Assembly (NCBI GenBank): GCA_016710595.1
Contig: JADJVM010000007.1
Location: forward strand, 1 to 64,000
DNA from: Niastella sp.
GTDB taxonomy: Bacteria; Bacteroidota; Bacteroidia; Chitinophagales; Chitinophagaceae
DNA: 64,000 nucleotides
Direction of reading: 5' to 3'
In this document: positions 1 through 10,500 of the stretch, one piece after another
Position numbering within the stretch: the first letter of the stretch is position 1
Layout of the letters: every line of letters starts with the position of its first letter
The notes under the pieces: model-generated
Databases searched by the model: none
What the model saw: the letters and a program-made list of their open reading frames with translations, nothing else
Told to the model about the DNA's origin: nothing
Position numbers and translations under genes: made by a program

Positions 1-1
1 C

Positions 2-730
2 CGCAGACGAAATTTGGTACCATCGCTGTGTAATGAAACCGATTGTTATAAGCCTTTGAAGGTCATCCTAAAATTGGGGATCGAAAAGCCTGGCAGAAAA
101 TTTGCTAATACCCGGCAAATGGCAATAGGAGAGCAGGCTGGCGCTACTTTAGCTGATGAAAATATGTTGCAGCAACTGGCCACATCGAATGAAAAGTACC
201 TGCAAAAAAATGGATTCATTTTATTGTTTGCGCAACGGGTAAGTCGGCCAGTGCGAAATGCTTCATTGTTACAAGCCAGGCTACAAAATACTAAAGTAGA
301 TGAAATATCGCAGGCAATGGGTGAGCAACAAAAATTACAATTCTTAGAATTAAAAAAGCATATACACGATGCCCAGTGGCAGCAAATTCCCATAAGCCAA
401 CTTACTACCCATGTGTTAGATACTTCATTTGGCAAGCCTGCACACAATATGCTTGTTAAATTGTACAGCATGAACGGCAAAGCATGGCAAAGTATAGCCC
501 AGGGATTAACCAATATTGACGGCAGGGTAGCTGACCTGTTACCTCCTGTTCATATTTTAAAAGGAGGCTGTTATAAATTAGTTTTTGATACAAGTGGATA
601 TTATGATGGCTTACAAATAAAAACATTTTATCCTGAGGTAGAAATCCGGTTTACTATTTCTGATGCAAGCCACTACCATGTACCTTTACTCATCAACCCA
701 TTTGGTTACACAACCTATCGGGGAAGTTGA
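2..730 (+). CDS. OHCU decarboxylase / 5-hydroxyisourate hydrolase fusion (partial, frame-broken at the 5' end)
   Basis: Fusion of two uric-acid degradation enzymes. The first half resembles 2-oxo-4-hydroxy-4-carboxy-5-ureidoimidazoline decarboxylase (UraD); the second half, from about base 380, is 5-hydroxyisourate hydrolase (UraH), with the early THVLDTSFGKPA motif and the diagnostic C-terminal YRGS. Together they turn 5-hydroxyisourate into S-allantoin. The gene enters from the left edge of the window. The UraD part is split over three frames: ADEIWYHRC is read from base 3, NETD from the second frame, GHPKIGDRKAWQK from base 61 in the first frame, and FANTRQMAIGEQAGA again in the second frame after one extra A near base 98. 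The UraH half is intact. The neighbours are also purine-catabolic. The breaks look like indel errors rather than decay because every motif is still conserved. Confidence 0.8.
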   Translation, partial: RRRNLVPSLCNETDCYKPLKVILKLGIEKPGRKFANTRQMAIGEQAGATLADENMLQQLATSNEKYLQKNGFILLFAQRVSRPVRNASLLQARLQNTKVDEISQAMGEQQKLQFLELKKHIHDAQWQQIPISQLTTHVLDTSFGKPAHNMLVKLYSMNGKAWQSIAQGLTNIDGRVADLLPPVHILKGGCYKLVFDTSGYYDGLQIKTFYPEVEIRFTISDASHYHVPLLINPFGYTTYRGS

Positions 731-825
731 CTGATTGATCATTTAATCCATTGAAATTAAAAGCCAATGTAGCCTGTTTTTGCAGCATCATATTTATTCA
801 CTCAAAAATATTTTAATCATTTAAA

Positions 826-2297
826 ATGAATACAAGCATACCGAAAAAAAAGAAAGATGAAATTTTTGGAAAATTAAAAAGCGACAATAATGCTTTTCAA
901 AAATTATATCCAGGAGACAGGCCAGAAAGGCAGCCTGTGCATACATTATACGGCGGCGCCAATTTATTTTAAATTTGATGCAGCCCAGGCATTGGGCCAG
1001 CGGGCATTAGATATATTTAATTTGTATGCACCCGATTTTATTGTTTTTGGAAAAGTGTTTGGATTGCAGGGAATCGCTGACTTACCCAAGTCTGCTACAG
1101 CTTCATCAGTAAAAACAATGTACGAAAAATTAAGTGTGGAAAAAAGAAAGAAGCATCCTGCTTATTTGTCTTACGAAGTGTATCATAAAGTCATCAATAA
1201 ATTAAAGCAGGAAGCTATTGAAGATTTCAGGATTGATTTTGAAGATGGTTTTGGTAACCGCAGCAATGAAGAAGAAGATGCTACTGCAGTACAGGCAGCA
1301 AAGGAAGTAGCAATGGGAATGAAGAAAAAACATTGCCGCCATTTATTGGCATCCGCATAAAACCATTTACTGAAGAAATGAAAGAAAGGGGATTGCGGAC
1401 CCTTGATATTTTTATCAGCACTTTAGTAAATGAGACCAAAAGGGAAATTGCCCAACAACTTTGTGGTGATGCTTCCTAAAGTTACCATACCGGAACAACC
1501 GGCTGCACTTGCATTATTGATGGACAGCATAGAAGCACAGTTAAAATTGCCAAGGGATTTTAAAAATTGAAATGATGGTAGAAACCACACAGTCTATTAT
1601 GAGTAGCGAGGTACAAATCCTTTGCGTAAATTTATTTTAGCTTCTAAAGGGCGTTGTATTGCGATGCATTTTGGTACTTATGACTATACAGCTTCCTGCA
1701 GCATTACAGCACGTTACCAGGAAATGGATCACCCGGTATGCGACTTTGCACATCATATTACCAAAGTGGCGCTTGGCCATACGGGTATTTGGTTGAGTGA
1801 TGGCGCAACGAATACCATGCCCATTGGGCCACACCGGGGCGAAAAATTAACCAAGGTACAGCAAAAGGAAAACCAGGAAGTAGTTCACCGTGCCTGGAAA
1901 AAAGGGTATGACCATATTCGTCATTCATTGTGGAATGGTTTTTACCAGGGTTGGGATTTAAACCCCCGCCCAGTTCCCAATGCGGTATGCAGCCGTATTT
2001 GCTTTTTTCTTAGAGAGCTACGATGATGCAGTTGAACGATTGAAAACATTTGTAGATAAAGCTGCAAGAGCTACCTTAATAGGTGATGTATTTGATGATG
2101 CAGCAACGGGACAAGGATTGCTGAACTATTTTTTACAAGCGCTCAATAGTGGCGCTATTACCGAAAAAGAAATGCTCGCTACGGGCTTAACGCTTCAGGA
2201 AATCAGGAGCCGCTCATTTAAATATATCCTGGAAAACAGGAAAAAGAAAAGTCATGACTGTATGGGAATTCGTTTTGCAAAAACTAAACTCCGGTAA
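826..2297 (+). pseudogene. DUF6986 (malate synthase/aldolase-like) gene, broken by several frameshifts
   Basis: The start is ATG 826, beginning MNTSIPKKKK and followed by YPGDRPERQPVHTLYGGA, typical of the DUF6986 family, which is often misnamed phosphoenolpyruvate kinase and belongs to the malate synthase/citrate lyase-like aldolases. Later family motifs (RIDFEDGFGNR, HFGTYDYTASC, GWDLNPAQFPMRYAAVFAFF) all occur in order but in different frames. I see breaks near 970 (extra T), 1335-1350, 1445, 1567, 1605-1620 and 1965 (five C where four restore the frame). In Bacteroidota and actinobacteria this family sits in ureide or uric-acid operons; its exact reaction is not known to me. It lies between uraD-uraH and xdhC on the same strand. 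As written no single product is possible, but the conserved motifs argue that the real gene is intact. Confidence 0.75.
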
Positions 2298-3205
2298 GCG
2301 GGTAATATTGTTGTATGTTTTAGAGAGCAAAGGAAGTTCACCGGGAGGCAGGGGTTTCACATGGCTGTTGCAGAGGATGATAGTATGCGGGGAGTATTGG
2401 CGGAGGTATTATGGAACATAAATTTGTAGAACTTACCAGGCATGCACTAAAAAATAATGATGAGCTGAATGAAATAATAAACCAGGTGCATGATAAAGAA
2501 GAAGCCAAAAACAGGAGTGGCATGATATGTTCCGGTGAGCAAACTATTTTTCTATACAGCATTTTAAATAAGGATATACCAGTTGTAGAAGCATTGTGTA
2601 ATACAAAAAAAGAGTCTTTAACCGGTAGCTTAATTTTATCGCCGGCAGGATTGCAGCTTGATAAAATAATACCTCTTGAAAATAATACCTATCATTACAA
2701 CAATGGCAACTTTACCTACTACGAAAAATTAGGATTTAAAAATACGATTCATATTATTGGCGGTGGCCATTGTGCATTGGCTTTGAGTAAACTGATGCGG
2801 GGTATGGATTTCTATATTATTGTGTATGATGATCGCCCGGGCTTGCATACCCTGGTTCAAAATAAATACGCACACCAAATTATTACGGTACCGGGTTATA
2901 CAAAAATGGCTAATTATCTTAAAGAAAATAAGGATGATTATGTTGTGATTATGACATTTGGGTACCGCACCGATGATGAAGTGATACAGAGCCTGGCACC
3001 ATACCATTTTAAATATGCCGGTGCATTGGGCAGCGCTTTTAAAATGCAACAATTATTTGAGAAATACCGTAATCTTAAAATTACAGGCCCTTTTATTGAT
3101 CAGTTACATACTCCCATTGGCCTGGCGATACACAGCCAAACACCGGAGGAAATTGCAATAAGTATTGCTGCAGAAATAATACAAGTAAAAAATAGTCCTG
3201 TTTAA
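2254..3205 (+). CDS. xdhC: XdhC family molybdenum-cofactor insertion protein (N-terminus frameshifted)
   Basis: XdhC-family protein, which matures and inserts the sulfurated molybdenum cofactor into xanthine dehydrogenase. The intact frame starts at ATG 2411 (264 aa) and carries a Rossmann-like GGGHCALAL motif and the C-terminal THSPIGLAI-like segment seen here as HTPIGLAIHSQTPEEIA. The true start is probably ATG 2254: MTVWEFVLQKLNSG and VLESKGSSPG are encoded upstream, and the join needs one base added near 2344 and one in the G run near 2390, which gives the family motif SIGGGIMEH. The start codon lies at the end of the DUF6986 frame, as in a tight operon. The 3' end overlaps guaD on the opposite strand by a few bases. 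Xanthine dehydrogenase itself is not in the window. Confidence 0.85.
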
Positions 3206-3680
3206 TATTCAGTTTTGTCTGACTTATTTTCCAGGCCTCAAAAATTTTTAGAGCTGCTTCCCGCCCCATATTTTTAATGGGAATTTTTCTTTCTTCAATC
3301 GGGCTTTTCATTTCCTCATAGATCATGGAATCATCAAAGCCGATATCGGCTGCATCCTGGCGATTGTTTGCAAAATATACAATCTTTGGGCGGGCCCAAT
3401 AAATAGCGCCAAGGCACATGGGGCAAGGTTCGCAGGATGTATAAATTTCGCAATCCTGTAATTGAAAACTGTTTAAATTTTTACAAGCATCTCTTATTGC
3501 TTCTACTTCGGCATGTGCAGTAGGATCATTATTAGAAGTAACCCTATTGTAACCCCGGCCTACAATTTCATTTCCTTTTACAATTACGCAACCAAATGGG
3601 CCTCCTTGATTATTGTAGATACTTTGCCCGGAAAGTAGTATGGCTTCCTGCATGAATTTTTCTTCCCTCGTCATAATCAT
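3202..3680 (-). CDS. guaD: Guanine deaminase (nucleoside deaminase family)
   Basis: Zinc-dependent cytidine-deaminase-fold enzyme that hydrolyses guanine to xanthine and feeds the oxidative purine pathway. The zinc site is clear: TAHAEVEAI (His and catalytic Glu) and SCEPCPMCLGAIYWARP (two Cys). The stretch FDDSMIYEEMKSPIEER is characteristic of GuaD rather than of TadA. As written the frame runs on to base 3093, antisense to xdhC, giving an unusual tail after AWK. Adding one A to the run at 3229-3230 gives the expected end AWKNKSDKTEY and a stop at 3202-3204, so I place the true end there. The gene converges on xdhC. The start could also be the second ATG, two codons later. Confidence 0.88.
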
Positions 3681-3772
3681 TAATTAAGATGAAAGTAAAG
3701 ATAAGGTAAATGAATTTAAAATTTTCACCTTGCATTTGTAAATAAAATGAATGGAATGTACATTAAAAAAAC

Positions 3773-4392
3773 TTACACCAGGCCTTCCTGTAAGGCAATC
3801 TTAACAAGCCCTGCCGTGTTTTTTGCATTCAATTTTTGAAGCAGGTTATTTCGGTGGTTTTCTACGGTTCTTAAACTAAGGAATAATTTATCTGCAATTT
3901 GCTGGTTGGTATTCTCTTCCAATATCAGTTTTAAAATCTCTTTCTCCCTGCGGGTGATGAGTTGTTTTTCACCATGTCCTGAAAGGCTATTGAGTAATTG
4001 TTTTTTAATTCTTCATTTAAAAATTGTTCGCCCCCGTACACCGTTTCAAGTGCTTTGACTAAAATTTCGGGGCTTACATCTTTTAGTAAATAACCCAGGC
4101 AACCTTTTTGTAACATCTGCTTCATTTGAGTAAGTACATCTACATTGGTAAGGGCAATCATTTTTATTTGCGGGTATTTTTTAGAAATAATGGTTGCCAG
4201 CTCAAGTCCTGATTTATGGGGCATTTGTATATCGAGTAAAAGCACATCGGGTTGTTCTTTTTCCAACGCTTCCAGCAGGTCATCCCCATCATTAAAGATC
4301 CCCGTGATGCAGATATGATGTGCATCAGCCAATATTTTTTGTAATCCATTTAGTATGATGACCTGGTCATCTACGATTGCCACTTTTATCAT
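3773..4392 (-). CDS. NarL/LuxR-family response regulator (one frameshift)
   Basis: DNA-binding response regulator. The receiver domain starts MIKVAIVDDQ and holds the phospho-acceptor in DVLLLDIQMP and the switch Lys in YLLKDVSPE. The LuxR-type HTH is encoded downstream in another frame: LITRREKEILKLI, NQQIADKLFLSLRTVENHRNNL. One A missing from the run near 4011-4016 separates them; restoring it gives ELKKQLLNSLSGHGEKQLITRREKEI and a protein of about 205 residues ending in KIALQEGLV. Its start codon overlaps the stop of the upstream histidine kinase in an ATGA arrangement, so the two form a translationally coupled two-component pair. The output genes are unknown. Confidence 0.88.
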
Positions 4393-6466
4393 AAACTATT
4401 TTCATTATTGTGCCAGGAATCAAATTCTAAATATATACTGGTACCGGTTTCAGGGGTGCTTTGTATATCTAATTTTCCGACAAGGTCGTTTACCCTTTCT
4501 TTCATATTTTTAATCCCATTCCTTTTGAATTTTTAAATGCATCGGCAGGTAGGCCAATACCATCGTCTTCAATCGTAATATTTGTAGAACCTTCTTCATG
4601 AAAATTAATCTGTACCAGGGCATGTGGTGCTTTGGCATGTTTAATGATATTATGAAGCAGTTCTTGTATAATGCGGTAGATGGAAAGGTCAAATGTTGTA
4701 CTCGTTTCTTTTTTTTGCCCCATGGCCTGGAAGGTAATGCTGGTATTGCTTTTGCTTGCCATTTTTTCACAGAAAGCCTGCACCGCACTGGCAAGGCCCT
4801 GGGTGAGTAATACTTCGGGCATGAGGTTATATGCTGCTTTGCGTAATTCTACAGTAGCTTCTTCCAGCATTTGTAAGCCATCTGCGAAGTCTTTATTGGT
4901 TTGATTTTGATTTGCTTTTTTTGCCAATTCAAAATTCATACGGGCTACCGATAATAAACCGCCAATGCCATCGTGTAATTCTCGGCTTATTCTTGTTCTC
5001 TCCCTTTCTTCAGCATTGATGCTGGCTTTAAGCCGTTCTAAATTTATTTTTTGTTGCAGGTTACTGATGCGTTCTTCCTGTAATTTTTGTTTACTTTTAT
5101 TTTTCTTTCGCCATAAAGCGAATATCAGCATACCACTTAAGGTTAATAGTGAGATACCGATGATCCAAGAATTTTTATCTTTTATTTTATTCTTTACTTC
5201 AGAAAGATTTAGTTTTTGAAGGGCCAGCTCTTTATCTTTTTCAGCAATGCGGTTCCTGATCTCTAGCCTGCTGATGATATCTATCTTATCTCGCCTGGTT
5301 AAACTATCATTGAGTTTTACGTATATATTTTTATATTCTAATGCTTTTTTATAATTGCCCAACGCTTCATAACACGAGGCATAAGTATCATAAGCCTGCA
5401 CCACTTCATTTCTTAAATGTGAACCCGTGCGGCTTAAGCTTACCAATGCAGTATCTAAAATGGCGATAGATTCTGCATATTTTTTTTGCTGGTAAAATGC
5501 ATTGGCAGTTTGCAGGTCAATAAAACTCATATAAAAAGCCAGGTATTTCTTTTGCTCCGGATTATTCGCCATATCCCTGATCTGCTGTAAATATTGAAGG
5601 CTCTTTTTGGTATTTCCTTCCTGGAGATAGGTGTCGGCAATATTTGAGAGGGTAGAAATTTTTCTGCCGGTACTCAGTAAGCCCATTTTATCCCTTACTG
5701 TAAGGTAAGTGGTATAAAAATACCGGGCACTATCAAACTTTTTGATGGCATGATAATAAGCACCTTCTACAAAATAAACAGTAGTACGGCCATTTGCTGT
5801 GTCTTTAATTTTAGTACTTGCTTCTTTGGCTTTATCTACAAACCGTTTGATGGTTTCTTTTGTATTCTTGTTATTAGAAATATCGTTATCAATATTAATC
5901 CAAAAAATACTGAGTTTGGTAAATACTACCACAGCAAATTCAGGATCCGTAAGGTTTCCCTCAGTCATTTCTGATCCCAATAAATAATAATAATATGCAG
6001 ATGAATCTTTTTTTCCTGCTTCATCATAAGCTTCGGCTAACAATAAATGCGTTTTTGCAAGTTCTTCAATAGTGGCTGTACTCGTACTTTCATAAGCCCA
6101 TATTGATTTGTTGCCCATTTGAATGCTCATGTTCAGGTTATTCCCAAAATACCAATGGCCAAGGCGCTCAGATGCCATCCCAATTCCTTTATAATAATGA
6201 ATCGCCTCGCTGCTGTAAAGCGCTTCACTTAAGGACTGGAACGAAGCTTCGGGCAACTTCTCCATTTGATATTCACCTTGTGCAATCATTTTTAATATGG
6301 CGGTAGTATCCTTTATTATTTTTGTTACAGAGCTGTTATTATCCTGCGCCACTGCTTTTAAAATGCAACTATTTATTGATATCAGTAAAAGTGAAATAGA
6401 AAATATTCTTATAGCGCTTTTACTTACCTGGCCAGTAAGCCGGTTTTGGTTTTGTGTAGCAGGCAT
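4389..6466 (-). CDS. TPR-containing sensor histidine kinase, HisKA_3 type (one frameshift near the end)
   Basis: Sensor kinase of the NarX/DesK type. An N-terminal membrane or signal segment (about residues 18-40) is followed by several hundred residues of TPR-like helical repeats, a transmembrane helix near residue 437 (SWIIGISLLTLSGMLIFALW), a coiled coil, the HisKA_3 H-box ISRELHDGIGG and an HATPase domain with N-box LLHNIIKHAKAP and G-box EDDGIGLPADAF. As written it stops after KGMGLKI at 4502. One A added to the run near 4513 gives GMGLKNMKERVNDLVGKL and a natural end at 4389, overlapping the response regulator start. The periplasmic TPR sensor design is common in Bacteroidota. The ligand is unknown. 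Confidence 0.88.
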
Positions 6467-6510
6467 GTTACTTAACTTTAATAAAAGTTAAATGTACACT
6501 AAGAATTTAA

Positions 6511-6544
6511 AAAAGCAGCTAGGCCTGGAGGCTTTGCTGCTTTT
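6511..6544 (-). terminator. Rho-independent terminator after the PorP operon
   Basis: Inverted repeat AAAAGCAGC / GCTGCTTTT with a G+C-rich inner stem. Read on the minus strand it is followed by a T run, 24 bases beyond the PorP stop. It may also act weakly in the other direction. Confidence 0.6.
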
Positions 6545-6567
6545 AAGTTCTAAACCAAAACCTACTA

Positions 6568-7479
6568 CTATTTTCTAAACTGGTAACTTAATATAAATTC
6601 ATGCGCAGCGTTACCACCGTTAAATAATCCTACCGGGTTTTTATATACATCATATGCATAGCCCAGTGTTAAACTTTTTTTAATATGAAGGCCTGCTGAA
6701 AGCATCACGCTTTGTGTAGAACGATATCCCACACCCCACCATAATAAATTATGATGCGATACCCTGATGCCGGCAGTTACATCGGTAGGGGCATTGGGCA
6801 AATAGGTAACAATAAAATGGGGAGTAATGGTAGTAAAACCATCAACATTCCAATTATATAAACCATGAAAATAATAATGGCGGTACAACCTGGCTTCTTC
6901 TGTTCTGCTTAAATTACCACTATACACATCTAATTTAGATTGTATTAATTGAGAAACAGAAGCGCCGATTTGCCATTTTTTATTGGTATAAGAAAGGCCA
7001 AAACCTGCATCAAATTTAAAACGGTTGTCTTTGGCTCCCAGCACCGGGTCATTTGTACCAAGTGCATCGGAAAGTTTATTCATATCAATGGCGTATTGTT
7101 GAAAACGGGTTTCAATACCAAGTGAGAATGTGCCACCATCATTAAAATTGATATGTTTAGCCAATGCTACTTCTAATCCGGTCCTGGAAGTAGGGCCTGT
7201 TTTGTCGTTGTAAGCATAAGCGCCAATTCCAATTTGGCTTTTTGGTAAATTGAAAGATCCAAAAGCTGTAAATGTTTGTGGGCTTCCATTTATACCACTC
7301 CATTGTGTGCGATAGGTAGCACCTATTACTGCTTTTACATTTTCATCTTGCTGTACGCCTGCCACCGATGGGTTACTCAATATCCCCTGCATGTCGTAAA
7401 ACGAAGAGTTTTGTAATTGTTGAGCATGTGTTACAGCAAATCCTCCTAAGAAAATGGCTGTAAGAATATATTTTTTCAT
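6568..7479 (-). CDS. PorP/SprF family type IX secretion membrane protein
   Basis: A 303-residue outer-membrane beta-barrel of the PorP/SprF family, which anchors or helps secrete a partner adhesin through the type IX system. It has a signal peptide ending in THAQ, then the family opening QNSSFYDMQGILSNPSVAG, strands with alternating aromatic residues, and a C-terminal LSYQFRK typical of barrels. It lies 22 bases downstream of the giant Ycf48/CHU_C protein on the same strand, the usual adhesin-then-SprF order, so it is probably dedicated to that protein. No sign of damage. Confidence 0.9.
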   Translation of the reverse strand: MKKYILTAIFLGGFAVTHAQQLQNSSFYDMQGILSNPSVAGVQQDENVKAVIGATYRTQWSGINGSPQTFTAFGSFNLPKSQIGIGAYAYNDKTGPTSRTGLEVALAKHINFNDGGTFSLGIETRFQQYAIDMNKLSDALGTNDPVLGAKDNRFKFDAGFGLSYTNKKWQIGASVSQLIQSKLDVYSGNLSRTEEARLYRHYYFHGLYNWNVDGFTTITPHFIVTYLPNAPTDVTAGIRVSHHNLLWWGVGYRSTQSVMLSAGLHIKKSLTLGYAYDVYKNPVGLFNGGNAAHEFILSYQFRK

Positions 7480-7501
7480 TGTATTTATTTCTTTTTACAA
7501 A

Positions 7502-10500
7502 TTATCTTAAAATGGTTACATCGCCTTTTGCAGGAACTACATCTCCATTGGTAAGGCGGTAGCTAATTACATAGTAATATGTACCATCGGGTATGGGTTT
7601 TCCTTTATATGTGCCATCCCAATTGTTTTGGTAATTATTATTTGAATATACTTCGCTGCCATAGCGGTTAAATACTTTTACCATTATTTGTGAAGTACAA
7701 GCATCACCGGTAGTTACCATCCATTTATCATTGATACCATCACCATTTGGTGTGAATGCATTTTTTGGATTTATACAAAAAGGAATCACATGAACAATCA
7801 TATCGTCAGTAGAAGTACAGCCTTCATCATTTACTACTTCTAATGTGTAAGTAGTAGTAACGGCTGGTTTTGCAGTTGGTGTGTAAGTGTTCATATTAAT
7901 GAGGCTCGTTGTGGGCGTCCAGCTAATAGAAGTTGTAATTGCCGGGCCGCTACCATTAAGCATCACTGCATCGCCTTGTATAATTGTTTTGTCCGGGCCT
8001 GCACTTACCGATGGGCTTTGCTTAATACTAATATTTACACTTGAAGTTTTTGTACAACTTCCTAGTTTAGCAGTAACTACATAACTGGTATTTCCACTGG
8101 CAATTGCTACAGGATTTGCAATGGTACTATTGCTTAAGCCTGTTGCCGGTGACCATGTGTAGGTGGCAGCATTACTGGTTGCCATCAATTGTACCGGTGC
8201 ACCAGAGCAAACAGTTGTATCAGTAGGAGTGGTAGCTAAGACTAAGTTATCTGTAAATGAAACCGTAACATTTTTGGTTAGCGTTCCACAATATGCATCT
8301 TTAATTACCACCGTGTAATCGCCTGCGGCCAGGCCGGTAAATACATTAGAAGTTTGAAAGTTAGTTCCATCAATACTATAAGTGTATGGTGCAATTGCGC
8401 CTGTTGCATTTACGGTGATTGTTCCCGCATTTGCATTGCTACAATTTGTATTTCCTATTTCTTCAGTGCTATTAACAGAAACATTTGCAGGGCTACCATA
8501 TTCCATAATATTATTACCAGCTGTAGGACCACCGAATCCAGCACCAAAACCACCAAAGAACATTTTTCTGTTTTCCATATTTACGGAAGCCGGAACTATA
8601 CGTGGAGCAAAAGCCATCGTTTGAGAAATGATACTTGTTGGAGAAATATCTAAAATCCAGGTAGCGCCACCATCATCAGTTTTACAAATGGTATTGCCTA
8701 TTCCTATATATCCATGATCAGCATCATGAAATAATACGGTAGTAATATTTCCAGAATTAAGTTGATCAATATTTCCGGAAATGTCCGTCCAGGTAGTGCC
8801 GCCATCTGTTGTTTTATAAACCCTTCTGTTGTTTTGGTTTGTGTACATATTACCTACTACAAAAACGGTGTTATCATCCACCGCCATGATATCTGTATAG
8901 GTTACAAACCTATTAGCGAAGCCAACAGGGTTTTCGTTTAAAGCCGGGAAAGGATTGATGCTTGTCCAGGTTGCGCCGGCATCAGTAGTTTTATAAACGC
9001 CATTCCTGGTTCCGGCTACATAACCAATGTTTCTGCTGGGAAATGCTAATTGAGAAAGATTGGGAGCAGTAAATGCAGGAGATGCAGTAGTAACGGCTAT
9101 ATCTATTGTATTAAAAGTAGCACCATTATCAGTAGATTTAAAAAGTGAAGTTTTTCTATTAGCTGTTGGTACTGTATAGGTGCTATATCCTACAGCATAC
9201 ACGGTATCATTTCCTATGGCTGCTACATCATTCATTTGATACGAAACATCATTATACATCGGGTCAATTATAAAATCTGCCTGCGAGGCATTTGCATTTT
9301 CTGACTTATAAATAAAACCATTACTAACCGTAAACCAGGCTTTAGAAACAGTAGGATAAGAAAGGCCGGTAAGACTTACACCATTGCTAAAATCAGGACG
9401 GTTATTATCTAACCAGGTATTTCCTCCATCTAAAGTGCGGGTAATAGAACCGCCGCCTACACCAATCCCGGTATTACAATCTGCAAAATCAAATTTTACA
9501 TAAGAACCATCAGGTGCCACTAAATTATAATTACTAAATAAAGCTCCTCCTGGTATTGAATCAGCTACAGCGCCATTTTGGCCCATAAATAAGAACTTTC
9601 CTCCGGGTGCAATATCTAAAGCCCAGGCAGCAAATTGGCTAAAGTTTTGCCCTTCAGGATAACTTCTTTCTTCTAACCAGTTTTCACCATTATCTATTGA
9701 AGTCCAAATTCTGCCAAAATTAGAACCCACATACAATTTTCCATTGGCAGCTCTTTTTATATGATAAGGATTAGAAGCCAGTAAAACCTGTGTAGCAGGA
9801 ATTGAAGGGCCGGCATTGGGGCCACCTGTGGGTGGGAATGGGAAGTTTAATATTTGATATTTTCCCTTTTCAAAATTACCGGGGTTATTTACATTTTCTG
9901 TACTATCATTATTTCCGGTATTAACTCTCACAACACAATTGTTATTGAAGGACATTATGATAACAGTAGAGTCATTAAGAATATTCATTGCTCTGTAAGT
10001 TTGACCTACTGGGGTAACGCCTGCAGAATTATATTGTGTAGTACAAGTAACCGTATTGGTATTGATACCGGTATAACCTAATCTTTCTTTGCTTAATGAA
10101 TAATCTGTAATCGTGTTACCGGATATTTTCCATAATAATGCAGAAGTTCCGGCACTACTGGTAAGGTTACCGGTAGGGTTTGGTAAACAAGTAGATGAAT
10201 TAGCAGATTGTGAAACCCTGGGATATAATCCATTCGCAGAACCGGTTACATAACCCACATTATCATTGATGAACTGGATGCGTTGAATTTCTTTATTTTT
10301 TTGATCCAGGTCTAATAACACCGATGAAACATTGGGGTTGTTGATATATCCCGCTCTTGAAGTTCCATTCACCATGGGAGCGGCTAAAGAATCCCAGGTA
10401 GCGCCACCATCATTCGTTACATATACTTTTGGAATAGAATCAGGAGAATTAAACTGTCCACCAATATACCCCTTGTTCTCATTTAAAAACCAACAAGTGT

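Noticed and set aside
3093..3201. Longer guanine deaminase C-terminus antisense to xdhC
   Set aside because: One restored A in the run at 3229-3230 gives the family-typical end AWKNKSDKTEY; the longer tail is an artefact of the frame break.
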